Shown in pieces: positions 1 through 10,734 of a DNA stretch of 64,000 bases (positions are counted from its first letter, which is position 1; every line of letters begins with the position of its first letter). The notes beneath the pieces were generated by a model, which saw only the letters and a list, made by a program, of their open reading frames with translations, was not told the origin of the DNA and did not search any database. The DNA is taken from assembly GCF_000516985.1 (NCBI RefSeq), contig NW_006917091.1:2645399-2709398 (forward strand). Direction: 5' to 3'. This DNA comes from Pestalotiopsis fici W106-1 (taxonomy: Eukaryota; Ascomycota; Sordariomycetes; Amphisphaeriales; Sporocadaceae). A program made the translations under genes and the position numbers.

Positions 1-107
1 ACCGTCAACTGGCAAAGCAGACTTTTGTTGGTGAGCTGGTGGATGAGAAGGGAGAGGTTGTTTTAGCCCACAATGGAGAGACCCCACAGGTCAAATATCA
101 GCTCTAG
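1..107 (+). CDS. 3' end of an unidentified protein-coding gene (partial)
   Basis: Reading frame 3 is open from the window edge and ends at TAG 105-107, giving about 34 C-terminal residues. The peptide (starts RQLAKQTFVGELVDEKG, ends QVKYQL) has ordinary protein composition with alternating charged and hydrophobic residues. The other two plus frames carry stops within the first 70 bases. The family cannot be recognised from so short a piece. The gene extends to the left of the window. The downstream sequence is AT-rich and could hold its terminator. Confidence 0.55.
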   Translation, partial: RQLAKQTFVGELVDEKGEVVLAHNGETPQVKYQL

Positions 108-610
108 ACATCTTTAATCATATCGTGTACAAAATAGTGGATGCAAGTATACATAGAGAGTCAACACGAAGAAAAAGTGAGGTACAGTTCGGGGACTGTT
201 TCTTGTTGTTTTTCTTCCATTCACTCCCTCAATCTCCTCAGCAGGAAAATTGCTGACCTTGGTTTTGAGACCTTCTTGTGACTATAATAAAGGGGTATAC
301 GTATAACCGTGGACGGGACCTGGCTTCCTTACGATAGGGGCTCGGGCCGGGCCGAATCCAGCGGGCCTATATTTTGTACTTGTCTTAGCTCTCGTGTCTA
401 ATACAAAAGCCCGGACCCCACACCAAAATGCCCCAACCCTAGCCGTAAGTCAGCCCTGACAACAAGCGAAGCTGCAAAGTTGGGGTAGCAAGAAGTACAC
501 ATTGCCACAAGACATGACCATTACATGTAATCAATACATTACATCAACTAGTAGCCATCGCTCTACGTGACTACTTTAGCATTTCTTTTATTCATGACTG
601 CCTCTATGGC
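108..610. other. Intergenic, convergent 3' ends
   Basis: No credible coding sequence. The stretch lies between the end of the left-edge gene and the end of the minus-strand Zn2Cys6 gene, so it should hold two 3' UTRs. A GC-rich patch at about 318-365 (ctcgggccgggccgaatcc) is the only compositional oddity. Confidence 0.5.
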
Positions 611-2461
611 TCAAGTGGCCTTTAAAGCGTTGAGACCGCTTGTCTCATGCTCTAGCAATTGCAATGCCTCTCTAGCAAAAGGCGCAGCTGCACCTCTGAC
701 TCTCAACGCCCACTTCAGATCATCTATGCGAGCGGCGCACCAGGCTATTTCCTCACTAGTCTCTGCCGTGGCCCACAAGAGTCCGGCAAAGGCTCCTATC
801 ATAGCCACCTGGTAAGAAGCAACACTACCCCAGAACGCCGATGTATGTTCCGGCTGCATGGAACCCAGCAGCTGCACGGCAGCTTGTAATTTGTCCCTAG
901 CAGCGCTACGGACGGCTGTATACAACGATTCTGGTGTATCTGGTGTGAGTATCCGCACAAGGGCTCGATACATTGCAATGACAACAGTGTGGTATGCGAG
1001 ATGAAGAGATGCGCTTGCACAGAGTGTACGTGGTTTCGATGCAGTAAAGGCCAGATCTGGCGACAGGGCCGATTTCCATTGAGAAAGCCGGGCAATGATG
1101 GGTTTTGCAAGATCTACCGCGGCGCGGACGCCCATCTGATCGAGAGAGCCGTTTCGCCTGGTTGCCGATGTTGCATAATAAATACGATAGATTTCACACA
1201 GAATCTGAGATAATTCGATTTGGCGGAGAAAAAGTCGCCAACCGGTTGGAGCCGCTATAGTACCTATTGACGAGTCATCCGGCTTGTCATGATATTCTGG
1301 AAAGTCTGATGAAGAACAGGGCTGGACATCCCAGTCATCGTCATGGAGGAGCGCCGGCCGGCCGTGCACAAACGAGATCCAGCGATCCTGCATGTATAAC
1401 GCCCAGGCAATTCTTCGCCGTAGCCCAACTTCCCAGTCGGGGGTTGACCAAGAGCTACAGTCGGCATGGAGACCAAGCTCGTGAGAAATGGCAACAATTT
1501 GAGAGTGCAACCTCCATATCGAAGCTACTGGCCGCTCGACAAGTTGTAACTTGTGTCTTTGCAAAAGCAATAAGCCCGCTTCCAGGGTACTTAGTTTCGG
1601 CGTCCGCATATCTTCTTGAATTGCGGCATCAGCGAGCTGTTCAAGGGCAGTGACATCTGGTCCAGTACGAATGTCGCTGCTGGCCAGCACACTATCATGT
1701 AATCGCCATTCTATGGACAGCAAATACACCGCAGCAAGCAGTGATGGTGTAAAGTAGCGGTATGACACGCGATGTTTGGCAATGAAAACATCTTTGTGGA
1801 GTATAGGAAAACTTGGGTGTACAAAGCGGAAGTACAAGTTGACTAGATTCGGGCCGTGGGGGTGAACAACAGCCTCAATGGCGTCCACGTCGGCGATTCT
1901 CCTGGCATCAGAGGCGGCTGCTTCATCGGAGTGGACAATGAAAAGAGTACGATTGTCCGTTCGACGGACAAAACTTGAGCTATTCTCGGTGTTCAGCCTT
2001 AAATCGAGTAAGAGAGGGTCTCTATAGTCGCTCGGGCCGACATATTCAGCATGGTTCGCGGGATCGAGGCCGAGGGTTTCGTTGAGAATGCTGGGGTACG
2101 CTGCAGCGGGAGGGGTGCTGATTCGATCTCGGCTGCTCTCGGGTGATGACAAGTCAACATATGTCTCCCTTGACGAAGCCGCCGGCTCGGCAAGCGTTTC
2201 TTGGTGGTGTCGTCTTTGCTGAACATGTTGACCTGTGCCTGTATGCGAGGTATCCTGCTGCTGCTCCACTAGTCCAGCCCCATCCTGTGTGCTACGCCGT
2301 CGGCGCTGTCGTTTGCGGCGGGGGCCGTCCGGGTCGAATACACATTCTAGCTCATGGAACGCGCAGAGAATGCAGCGCTCCTCGCCGGGCCGTAAAACAC
2401 ACTTGGTTTTGCGCAATCTGCACGTATCGCATGCTGCTGAAGAGCGAGCTCGTGGGGCCAT
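611..2461 (-). CDS. Zn2Cys6 fungal-specific transcription factor (possible nitrogen/urea regulator)
   Basis: A 616-aa intronless reading frame. Residues 11-40 form a canonical binuclear zinc cluster with six cysteines spaced C-x2-C-x6-C-x8-C-x2-C-x6-C (C11, C14, C21, C30, C33, C40). A basic linker follows (RRKRQRRRR, about residues 48-56). After a Ser/Gln-rich stretch, the middle-homology region begins near residue 190 with the typical FRFVHPSFPILHKDVF signature and runs to the C-terminus. It should be a nuclear DNA-binding regulator recognising CGG-type half sites. It is divergent from the urea amidolyase gene with 666 bp between starts, which suggests pathway-specific control. Its overall plan recalls the group annotated Dal81/TamA, and yeast Dal81 is needed for DUR1,2 induction, but this assignment is from memory and not shown by the sequence. 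Confidence 0.88.
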   Translation of the reverse strand: MAPRARSSAACDTCRLRKTKCVLRPGEERCILCAFHELECVFDPDGPRRKRQRRRRSTQDGAGLVEQQQDTSHTGTGQHVQQRRHHQETLAEPAASSRETYVDLSSPESSRDRISTPPAAAYPSILNETLGLDPANHAEYVGPSDYRDPLLLDLRLNTENSSSFVRRTDNRTLFIVHSDEAAASDARRIADVDAIEAVVHPHGPNLVNLYFRFVHPSFPILHKDVFIAKHRVSYRYFTPSLLAAVYLLSIEWRLHDSVLASSDIRTGPDVTALEQLADAAIQEDMRTPKLSTLEAGLLLLQRHKLQLVERPVASIWRLHSQIVAISHELGLHADCSSWSTPDWEVGLRRRIAWALYMQDRWISFVHGRPALLHDDDWDVQPCSSSDFPEYHDKPDDSSIGTIAAPTGWRLFLRQIELSQILCEIYRIYYATSATRRNGSLDQMGVRAAVDLAKPIIARLSQWKSALSPDLAFTASKPRTLCASASLHLAYHTVVIAMYRALVRILTPDTPESLYTAVRSAARDKLQAAVQLLGSMQPEHTSAFWGSVASYQVAMIGAFAGLLWATAETSEEIAWCAARIDDLKWALRVRGAAAPFAREALQLLEHETSGLNALKAT

Positions 2462-2798
2462 GACTTGTGAAAGCAGCAGCGAGATGCCAATTTCGACACG
2501 ATCCGTTCCAGTACTCGCGTCGCGGGGGGAGGGGAGAAAGCCGCCGGGTCAAAAGCAATTGGCGCTCAAGTGCTGTGCAGCCGCGGTCCCGCCGGCGAAG
2601 CTAATAGCTCTGGCAAGAGCCAATCACCGCTTTACCCGACGGGCATCTCAGTCTTCAACCACATTTTCCTCCTTCAACACATACAACCACTCACTTACCT
2701 CACCACCATGGATGGAGGAATCGACAAAGCAGGTGGGCGTCTTGATGCCCGCCGGCATTCAGTACCAACGCATTTGACTGTCTTTCAATCGGTAGATT

Positions 2799-2804
2799 TT
2801 ATCT
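2799..2804 (-). promoter_or_regulatory. GATA-factor site (AGATAA)
   Basis: TTATCT on plus is AGATAA on minus, matching HGATAR, the AreA/NIT2 consensus. It lies about 325 bp upstream of the urea amidolyase start. Motif match only. Confidence 0.35.
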
Positions 2805-2972
2805 TAATAAAATTTTTGCTGCATTATTTGTCACATTGCAGTGCAAGTTTTGTTAGATGAAAACTTCACTCGAGCTGAAGAATCATGAGCATGACTGCTT
2901 TTGTAGTATTTTAATAGCACCAGTCTGCTTACTTGGAGCTCACTGATACAACTGAATTCAAGAATAACAATT

Positions 2973-2978
2973 CTATCT
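2973..2978 (-). promoter_or_regulatory. GATA-factor site (AGATAG)
   Basis: CTATCT on plus is AGATAG on minus, matching HGATAR. It lies about 150 bp upstream of the urea amidolyase start, a typical distance for nitrogen control. Motif match only. Confidence 0.38.
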
Positions 2979-3127
2979 CAAAAGTCTTCCGCTCTCCCTC
3001 CCATCCTCGAGATCAAAGCTCGGATCGTCGTGCGGAAATTAAAGACTGATTTCGACGTTTCTATATTTGTCGAATCTCTTCATCGCCACCACATATTCAC
3101 TCGGCCCTCGCAGCATCACACACCAAG

Positions 3128-6100
3128 ATGCAACTGGGCCTGTCAGAAGCCCAGGCGATGGATGGCGAGTTCCCCGTGACCATATCGGAATGGAGGGCAG
3201 CACAGGTTGCAGGCAATGGTCTGGCCAGACTCCAGTCTCTTGTGGCCCATCAAAGAGCGCACAATGAGCAATCGCGTGTGTGGATATCCCTTGCGACAGA
3301 TAAACAGATTGCACATCAGTGGCATGCTCTATCATCGGACAACCTTCCGCTGTATGGTGTCCCGTTCGCCGTCAAGGACAATATTGATGCTGCAACATTC
3401 CGCAGCACAGCTGCCTGTCCTTCCTTCAACCCAACGGCAGCTACCGAGGACGCGACCGTGGTAAAAAGGCTCAAGGCTGCTGGTGCTATTCTCATTGGAA
3501 AAACCAACCTGGATCAATTTGCCACTGGATTGGTCGGCACTCGTTCTCCCTATGGCGCTGTGCCCAACTCGTTTGATCCCAGCTACGTCAGCGGTGGTTC
3601 AAGCTCTGGAAGCGCTGTCAGTGTAGCTCGCGCTGTGGTGCCGTTCAGCCTTGGCACTGATACTGCTGGATCGGGCCGTGTTCCAGCCGGATTGAACAAT
3701 ATCTACGGACTCAAGCCAACACGCGGAGCTCTGAGCACTAAAGGCGTGGTCCCTGCCTGCCGTTCACTTGATTGTGTCTCAATATTTGCACTCACTGTCG
3801 ATGATGCAGAGACAATTTTACACATTGCGGAGGGCTTTGACGAAGAAGACGCGTATTCGAGAGCACGGCCATCTCAGCTGACAGCGAGCGGTCTCGGCGA
3901 GAATTCCTGCGCATCTCCTACAAAGACCCCAACTTTTGCCGTTTGTAACGACCCAGCGTGGTATGGAGACGATGAACAGGCCGATGCCTACGCTTCGGCA
4001 CTCAAACGATGCACCGGCCTTGGCTGGAAACTGGTTCCCGTCAGTTTTGCTGATCTATTTGCCCTCGCCAAACTGCTATACGAGGGCCCTTGGGTTGCAG
4101 AGCGCTTTGCGGCCATCCATGAGTTCATTGAATCAGGCAGTGAAATGGATCCGACAGTGCGCACCATTGTGCTTGGTGCAAAGAATTTCTCTGCTGTTGA
4201 CACATTTTTGGCGGAGTACAAACGCCAGGAACTCACACGGCAGGTTCAAAGTACCTTCAAGAACTTTGACGGCCTTCTTGTGCCCACTACTCCTCTGTTT
4301 CCAACCATGGCAGCTCTCGTAAAGGATCCCATTGGCGAAAACTCAAAGCTGGGGACTTACACAAACTTCGTGAACTTTCTGGACTGGTCTGCATTTTCAG
4401 TACCAGCTGGCTTTCGTGGAGATGGATTGCCTTTTGGTGTTACTCTCATTGCGAATTCATGGCAAGAAACAGCTCTCCTTGCTTGGGCTCGCCAGTTGGT
4501 CTCCGGCACGAGCCACCGTCTCGGGTCAACCCAGCACTTGGCAGTGGCGAATCCAGGACACGAGGCCAATGCTCCATTAGCAGACTCCCCTCGTCTTGAT
4601 AGAATTAGAGTTGCTGTAGTGGGCGCACACTTGCGCGGCTTTCCACTGAACAAGGACCTGGTTTCCCGTGGCGCGGTCTTTGAGCAACTCACTTCAACCT
4701 CGTCCACGTATCGCTTGTTTGCTCTGTCAAACTCTGAACCAAGAAAGCCAGGATTACGTCAAGCACTCACGGGCGAGGTGGGCGAAAAGGTCGAAGTCGA
4801 GGTATGGAGTCTGCCACGAGAGAACTTTGCTGGCTTCATGGAGACCATTCCTTTCCCCCTTGGTATTGGAACTATCCAACTGGCAGATGGTACTTGGGTA
4901 AAAGGATTTGTCTGCGAGTACTCTGCTCTGCAGAGCGCTTTGGATATTACTCATTTTGGTGGTTGGAGAGCATACAACAGGAGCATTCAAGATTCTAGTC
5001 CTCACATTCTGCCGCCCAAAGCAACCGCCCGCCGGATCAAGAGCGTGCTAATAGCCAATCGCGGCGAGATAGCACTGCGCATCCTCAAGACTCTTCGCCA
5101 GATGGGCATTAAAGCAGTCACCATCTATTCGGATGCGGATGCTGCATGCCCTCATGTCCGCGACGCTGATGTTGCGCTACGCCTTGAGGGCACTTCAGTC
5201 ATAGACACCTACCTCAACGCTGACAAGATCTTGCAGCTGGCAAAGAGCGAAAAGGTGGATGCAATCATTCCTGGTTATGGTTTCTTGAGCGAGAATGCCG
5301 ATTTTGCTCGCAGGGTCGAGGAGCACGGCATCGTGTGGGTTGGGCCGACGCCAGATCAAATGTCCGACTTGGGTTTGAAGCATCGTGCCCGTGCAATTGC
5401 TCAACAAGCTGGCGTTCCCACCGTTCCGGGTAGCCCAGAGTTGATCGCCGAGCTAGAAAAGGCACTTTCTGAGGCTCATCGTGTTGGCTTTCCCTTGATG
5501 CTCAAGAGCACTGCCGGCGGTGGTGGCATCGGACTGCGTCAATGCAATGACGTTGAAGAGCTGAGAGAAGCTTTTGATGGTGTCAAGCGACTTGCCAGTG
5601 CAAATTTTGCCGATGACGGTGTCTTTTTGGAACGTTTCATCCGAAACGCTCGCCATGTCGAGGTTCAGATTCTCGGAGACGGCACCGGTCGTGTTCTCGC
5701 AGCTGGCGAGCGAGACTGCTCCCTTCAGCGACGTCACCAGAAGGTGGTAGAAGAATCACCTGCTTCAATGATACCAGCCGCAATTCGCTCTCAAATACGG
5801 CAATCCGCAATCAAACTCGCTTCATCAGTGAAATATCGGAATGTCGGTACTGTGGAGTTCATCTATGATGTCGACTCACAGGAGTTCTTCTTCCTTGAAG
5901 TGAACACGCGTCTGCAGGTTGAGCACCCAGTGACTGAGTCAGTGACGGGCCTCGACCTTGTTCAGTGTATGATTAACATTGCAGCTCAGGATTTCGCAGC
6001 ATTGTTCCACCAGAAGCACAATGAAGTGGAATCATCCGGCGCTTCAATCGAGGTCAGAGTCTATGCTGAAGATCCAGTTCAGTCATTCCAACCTTGCCAC

Positions 6101-8693
6101 GGGCTCATCACAAATGTCAAGTTCCCCGAGTGGCTGCGGGTAGACACTTGGATTGAGAAAGGGACTGAAGTTTCCACGTCATATGACCCCATGCTGGCCA
6201 AGCTAATCACCTTTGGTAAGGACCGCCAAGAAGCATTGGAGATCATGGCTCGTGGACTTGCAGAGACCAGGATTGACGGTGTTCAGAGCAACCTCAAATA
6301 CCTTCGCCAGATCATCAGCTCAGAAATGTTTCGCACCGGTTCATACACCACAACAATCCTTGACACCTTTCAATTTGTGACAGATAGCTTGACAATTCTC
6401 CAACCCGGTGGCAGCCTGGCGATCCAAGATTTCCCCGGTAGGGTAGGGTTTTGGGACATTGGAGTGCCGCCTTCCGGTCCAATGGATGACCTCTCCTTCA
6501 GACTTGCCAATCGACTAGTATCCAACGATGACCATGCTGCCGCTTTCGAATGCACACTCAGAGGTCCCTCGCTCAAATTCCACTGCGACACCGTCATCGC
6601 TGTGACGGGAGGTCAATGCGAGGTCTTTATTGACGATCTTCCGGTCAAGATGTATCAAGCACTTTGCGTTAGTGCCGGACAACATATCCATTGCAAGGAA
6701 ATCGAGACTGGATACCGTATCTATATCGCAGTCGCTGGTGGCATTGATGTTCCACTAGTGATGGGAAGTCGGTCCACGTTTGATCTCGCACAGCTGGGTG
6801 GCCACAAGGGACGGAAACTGGCAGCGGCTGATGTGATCCACCTGAACACCAATGGGCACAAAAGCGAGTCTAGGACTTTGCAGTCGGCCGTCCCTCTACC
6901 AATCCCATCTCAGCCCAATGCTAAGTGGACGATAGGAGTCATTCCTGGTCCACATGGCGCCCCGGATATTTTCAATCAAGAAGGGATCGATGCACTATTT
7001 GACAATGAATGGGACGTTCATTACAATAGCAATCGTCTAGGCATTCGCCTCCAGGGTGTGCGGCCAAGCTGGGCGCGCCAGAATGGCGGCTCAGCGGGTT
7101 TACATCCTTCCAACATACATGACGCGCCTTATTCCATTGGAAGTGTCAGCTTCACTGGCGATGAGGCCATTGTGTTGACAGTCGATGGCCCCAGTCTAGG
7201 AGGATTTGCTGTTTTCTGCGTCGTTGCTGCTGCGGAATTGTGGAAGTTGGGCCAAGTCCGACCTGGAGACAAGATCAAGCTTCAACCAATCAACCTCAAA
7301 CGCGCTCATGAGCTGGAAATGTCTCTCTTGCAGTCACTAAACTCTTTTGAGTTCTCAGACCCATTTTCGAATCCCTCTGAGCATGGCCAGCAAGCTGCTG
7401 AATTCTACTCTACCATGATTGGAGAAGTTGATGACAATGGTACTAAAATCGTCGCTAAACAAGCCGGCGATCGTGGCATATTATTGGAATTCGGTCAAGA
7501 GAATGATGGATTCGACATTTGGCAAAGCGCTCGAAGTCTGACATTGATACAGCAGCATCGTGTTGACCCTATTCCCGATGTCCGAGAATTGACACCTGGT
7601 GTCCGAACCTTGCATGTTACATACACCTCTCAGGCTGACCCGGGCTTGATCTTTCAACGCCTGGTCAAATCCCTGACATCTAGAGAGGTGCCGCTAAAAG
7701 TTCCGTCTCGCATCGTTTCGTTGCCGCTTGCCTTTGACGACAGCGTTACCCGAGCAGCCCTCGACAGGTACAGTGCGACAATTCGATCGCAAGCTCCGTG
7801 GTTGCCCAGTAATATCAAATTTTTGGAACAGCTGAATGGCATCGACGATCTGCAAGATGTCCTTCAGCAGTCTACCTTCCTCGTTCTCGGTCTTGGTGAT
7901 GTCTATCTGGGCTCCCCGTGTGCAATCCCACTAGATCCTCGGCAGCGTTTGTTTGGCACAAAGTACAACCCTTCTCGGTCATTCACACCTAGAGGCTCGG
8001 TAGGCATCGGTGGACAGTACATGTGCATATATGCTATGAATTCACCGGGAGGTTATCAGCTTGTGGGTCGAACAACAGATATCTGGAGTTCAACACCGGT
8101 TCATGAAGGGAACAGAGGAGCGGGGACCGACACAAACAATGCGTGGATCTTCCAAATATTCGACCGGATCACTTTCCACCCTGTTACAGAGTCCGACATC
8201 GATACAAAGTCATCATCTGAGCTCATCAAGATCTCTGATGGTACGCTTGATCTGGTGGCATACAAATCTTGGCTCGAAGAGAACAAGTCTGAGATAGCAG
8301 AGTGGGAAGCAAAGCGTGCTGAACACCGGGACAACTCACCGTTCATGGAAGAGCTGATCAAACCATATGATAGCGGACTCACACGGTCGCTTGACAATGG
8401 AAGCATGGAGATTGTTGGAGACTCTGTTCGAGCACCTATGCCAGGCCGATGCTGGAGGATAGCTGTTGTCGAGGGGCAAAAGGTCAAGAAGGGAGAGGCT
8501 CTGGTAAGTTCATGCCATTTGCGTCTGGTGGAGTTCAGCACTAACTTGCTCATCATAGGTGTACTTGGAATGTAGCAAGATGGAGATTGAGGTGTCCAGC
8601 CCTATCGAGGGAGTTTGCGCTAGGGTGAGTGTCCAAGAAGGGCGCATTGTGCAAGCGCAAGACGAGCTCCTGGTCATTCAGCCTCTGTCATGA
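3128..8693 (+). CDS. DUR1,2: Urea amidolyase (urea carboxylase / allophanate hydrolase)
   Basis: Exons 3128-8503 and 8559-8693 (55-bp intron) encode 1836 aa, the usual length for fungal urea amidolyase. It converts urea to ammonia and CO2 in two steps: ATP- and biotin-dependent carboxylation to allophanate, then hydrolysis. Domains in order: amidase (about 1-460) with the Lys of VKDNID near residue 83, GGSSSGSA near 157 and the TAGSGR serine near 180, the Ser-cisSer-Lys set; allophanate hydrolase C-terminal domain (about 485-620); biotin carboxylase (about 635-1080) with ANRGEIA, a glycine-rich ATP loop (GGGGIGLR) and EVNTRLQVEHPVTE; KipA-like then KipI-like carboxyltransferase halves (about 1090-1650); C-terminal biotinyl domain. 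The biotin lysine is K1799 in ECSKMEIEV, where the usual Met before Lys is Ser. Action is probably cytosolic. Published phylogenies place fungal copies as an ancient bacterial transfer. Confidence 0.96.
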
Positions 8694-10734
8694 TCCCAGC
8701 GATCAGCCTGACCGGGGACACCATTTTTACAACAACCTGAACGATTTGAACACATGATAACGTGGAGAGCGCTACGAATAGTAATCAAACAATATTCAAT
8801 TGACCTTTATTTTCCCCCTCAAAGCAAGTGAAATCACCGAGCGTCAATCGTGGCTGCCCAGTGCAAGGCCCACGCAGAAGGGCCGAGTCACAGTGGTCAG
8901 CGGCCGCTCTTGACCTCCCAAGAGATCAATTGCACTCAGCTAAAGGGCTAGATGGGAGAGGCGATTCAATAGAGCTGGTGATGTGCCGTTTTCGGAACTT
9001 TTCAGCAGCCTCTCATCCAGGAGATGACCTGATTTTCATTAGAGCACTGCACAAGAGCTGTCTACTAAACCCTGGAGGACTGGATGCATTTCAGCCTTGC
9101 ACGTTTACCACATGATATGAGATGAGGTCAAAAATAGGCAGTACGCTTATCCGTAGCTTCCGCCCAAAAAGACTATAGAGTGGAATGGAAGCGGATTATC
9201 CGTTGATAGCGCGACGGACTTGTTTATCGTCTGCGGTTAGACCCAGCCGGGATCGTTAGGGCAGGAGAAGCTTCCGAGGGAGCTAGACTCCATCTTTGTG
9301 CCTTTGCGTAGAATGTAAAAAGCCTAGCTTGGTCAACATGGGGGTCTTGAATGCGTGTATTTTTTTTCTTATCCATGTCCAGAACAAGAATTCTCAGCTC
9401 TCATGAGAACAAGCTGAATGAATGGCTGTGGTACGGCAACGTGTGTCTGCATCGCCACGCCAACCTGAGCACTTTTCTGATCCACTATCGACGCTTTCTG
9501 TTTCGACACAGCGACGAGCACGTTGACGATGCCGGAAAATTCCCACACAAGTCTTTGGGCGCTCCCTGTCAACAAATCGAGTAAAAGCGAGCGTGATGCC
9601 CTTCTTTCAGATTTCCAGAATGATCCCGTCCACACCAAGTCATTGCAGTCTGCAGTGCCAAATTCAACATGGTATAACCGCGCAACTCGGTAAGTAACAG
9701 AAAAGTCGTCCTGTATTTGCGCGATGAGCTGTAGCCGTTCTCATGTCAGCTGCAGTCAAGGAATTTCAATAGCTCGAAAAGCTATACAGGTCCAGACTCT
9801 GAATGAGTTGTACAGCAAAGTTGAAAGCTATATACTACTCTGTATAGGAAAGAAAACAGAAAGCAGAGTCGAGCTGGAACATGTGGGTTGCCAAGCCCAA
9901 CCTCACAGCTGCACGAGCGCGCATGCTTTGAATGCAAGGGCCGAATCCTCAGATTGCTGCAATCTATCGCGGCCTGACCGATACGGTGCAGCAGGCCCTT
10001 GAACCCCTGGTCTTGGCCTCCCATGTTGTCGGATTCATTGGCCGGCATAGGTCGTACACGATATTCCGTATTACAGCCGATGTCACCTTGGGATCTCGCG
10101 ATGGCCCTGGTTCGGGATCGTGAACTCTGCAGGGCAGAGATAGCTCGCAAGACAACCCCTGTCCGAGGACAAATGGCACAGCGGGTTCTAGTCAACTTGG
10201 GCCCTCGAACTTGTGATGTGAATGCCGTCGGTGGACTGAATATCTCTGGCGCTTCTAGACGGCTTGTGTCTTTTTAGCTTCAATACTCGTATTCAGCTTG
10301 GGCCTTACCATTCCCAGAAGGGCACCGCTAGTTCAACAGTGGGCACCTGAAAGCCGGGTCCCTAAAGCCTCAATTAGGAACTGGGCCGCTCTAGGCGTCG
10401 GTGCCAGGGCTAGCTGACGATCCCCATACCAGCCTCCGAACGTCAAAGTTTAGAGATGCAGATAAGCTTCTGGCCTATCTGGGAGGAGCAGGGGATACAA
10501 TCCGGGTATAGTTCACATCAAGGCAGGCATTGGCTTATCGAGACGCGTTTTTTACACAGTACTATATCATGGCGACGGTGTGCACTTGCGAAGATCTTCC
10601 CATTGTCGCTTGCCAACCATCTGGGTCAGACTTCTCTTGTTTGAGGTGACCATTGCGTCGATCGGTCGTTCGTTTCCTGATCATATTGTTTCTGTCTCTT
10701 GGTTCTATCGTTTGTCTCTTGCGGTCCGCGCACT
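8694..10734. other. Gene-poor stretch, 2.0 kb
   Basis: Only short, overlapping open frames with no family resemblance, consistent splice signals or plausible composition. It holds the 3' end of urea amidolyase and the promoter of the downstream secreted hydrolase. A pyrimidine-rich run at about 10680-10720 sits just before that gene's ATG. Confidence 0.5.

Larger units (their letters stand above)
2462..3127. promoter_or_regulatory. Bidirectional promoter region of the regulator / urea amidolyase pair
   Basis: The interval separates two divergent starts. It contains two matches to the HGATAR recognition sequence of AreA/NIT2 GATA factors, both in minus orientation: TTATCT at 2799-2804 and CTATCT at 2973-2978. 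GATA sites are expected upstream of nitrogen-repressed genes, but six-base matches also arise by chance. A pyrimidine-rich stretch at 2985-3005 lies upstream of the amidolyase start. Confidence 0.5.
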
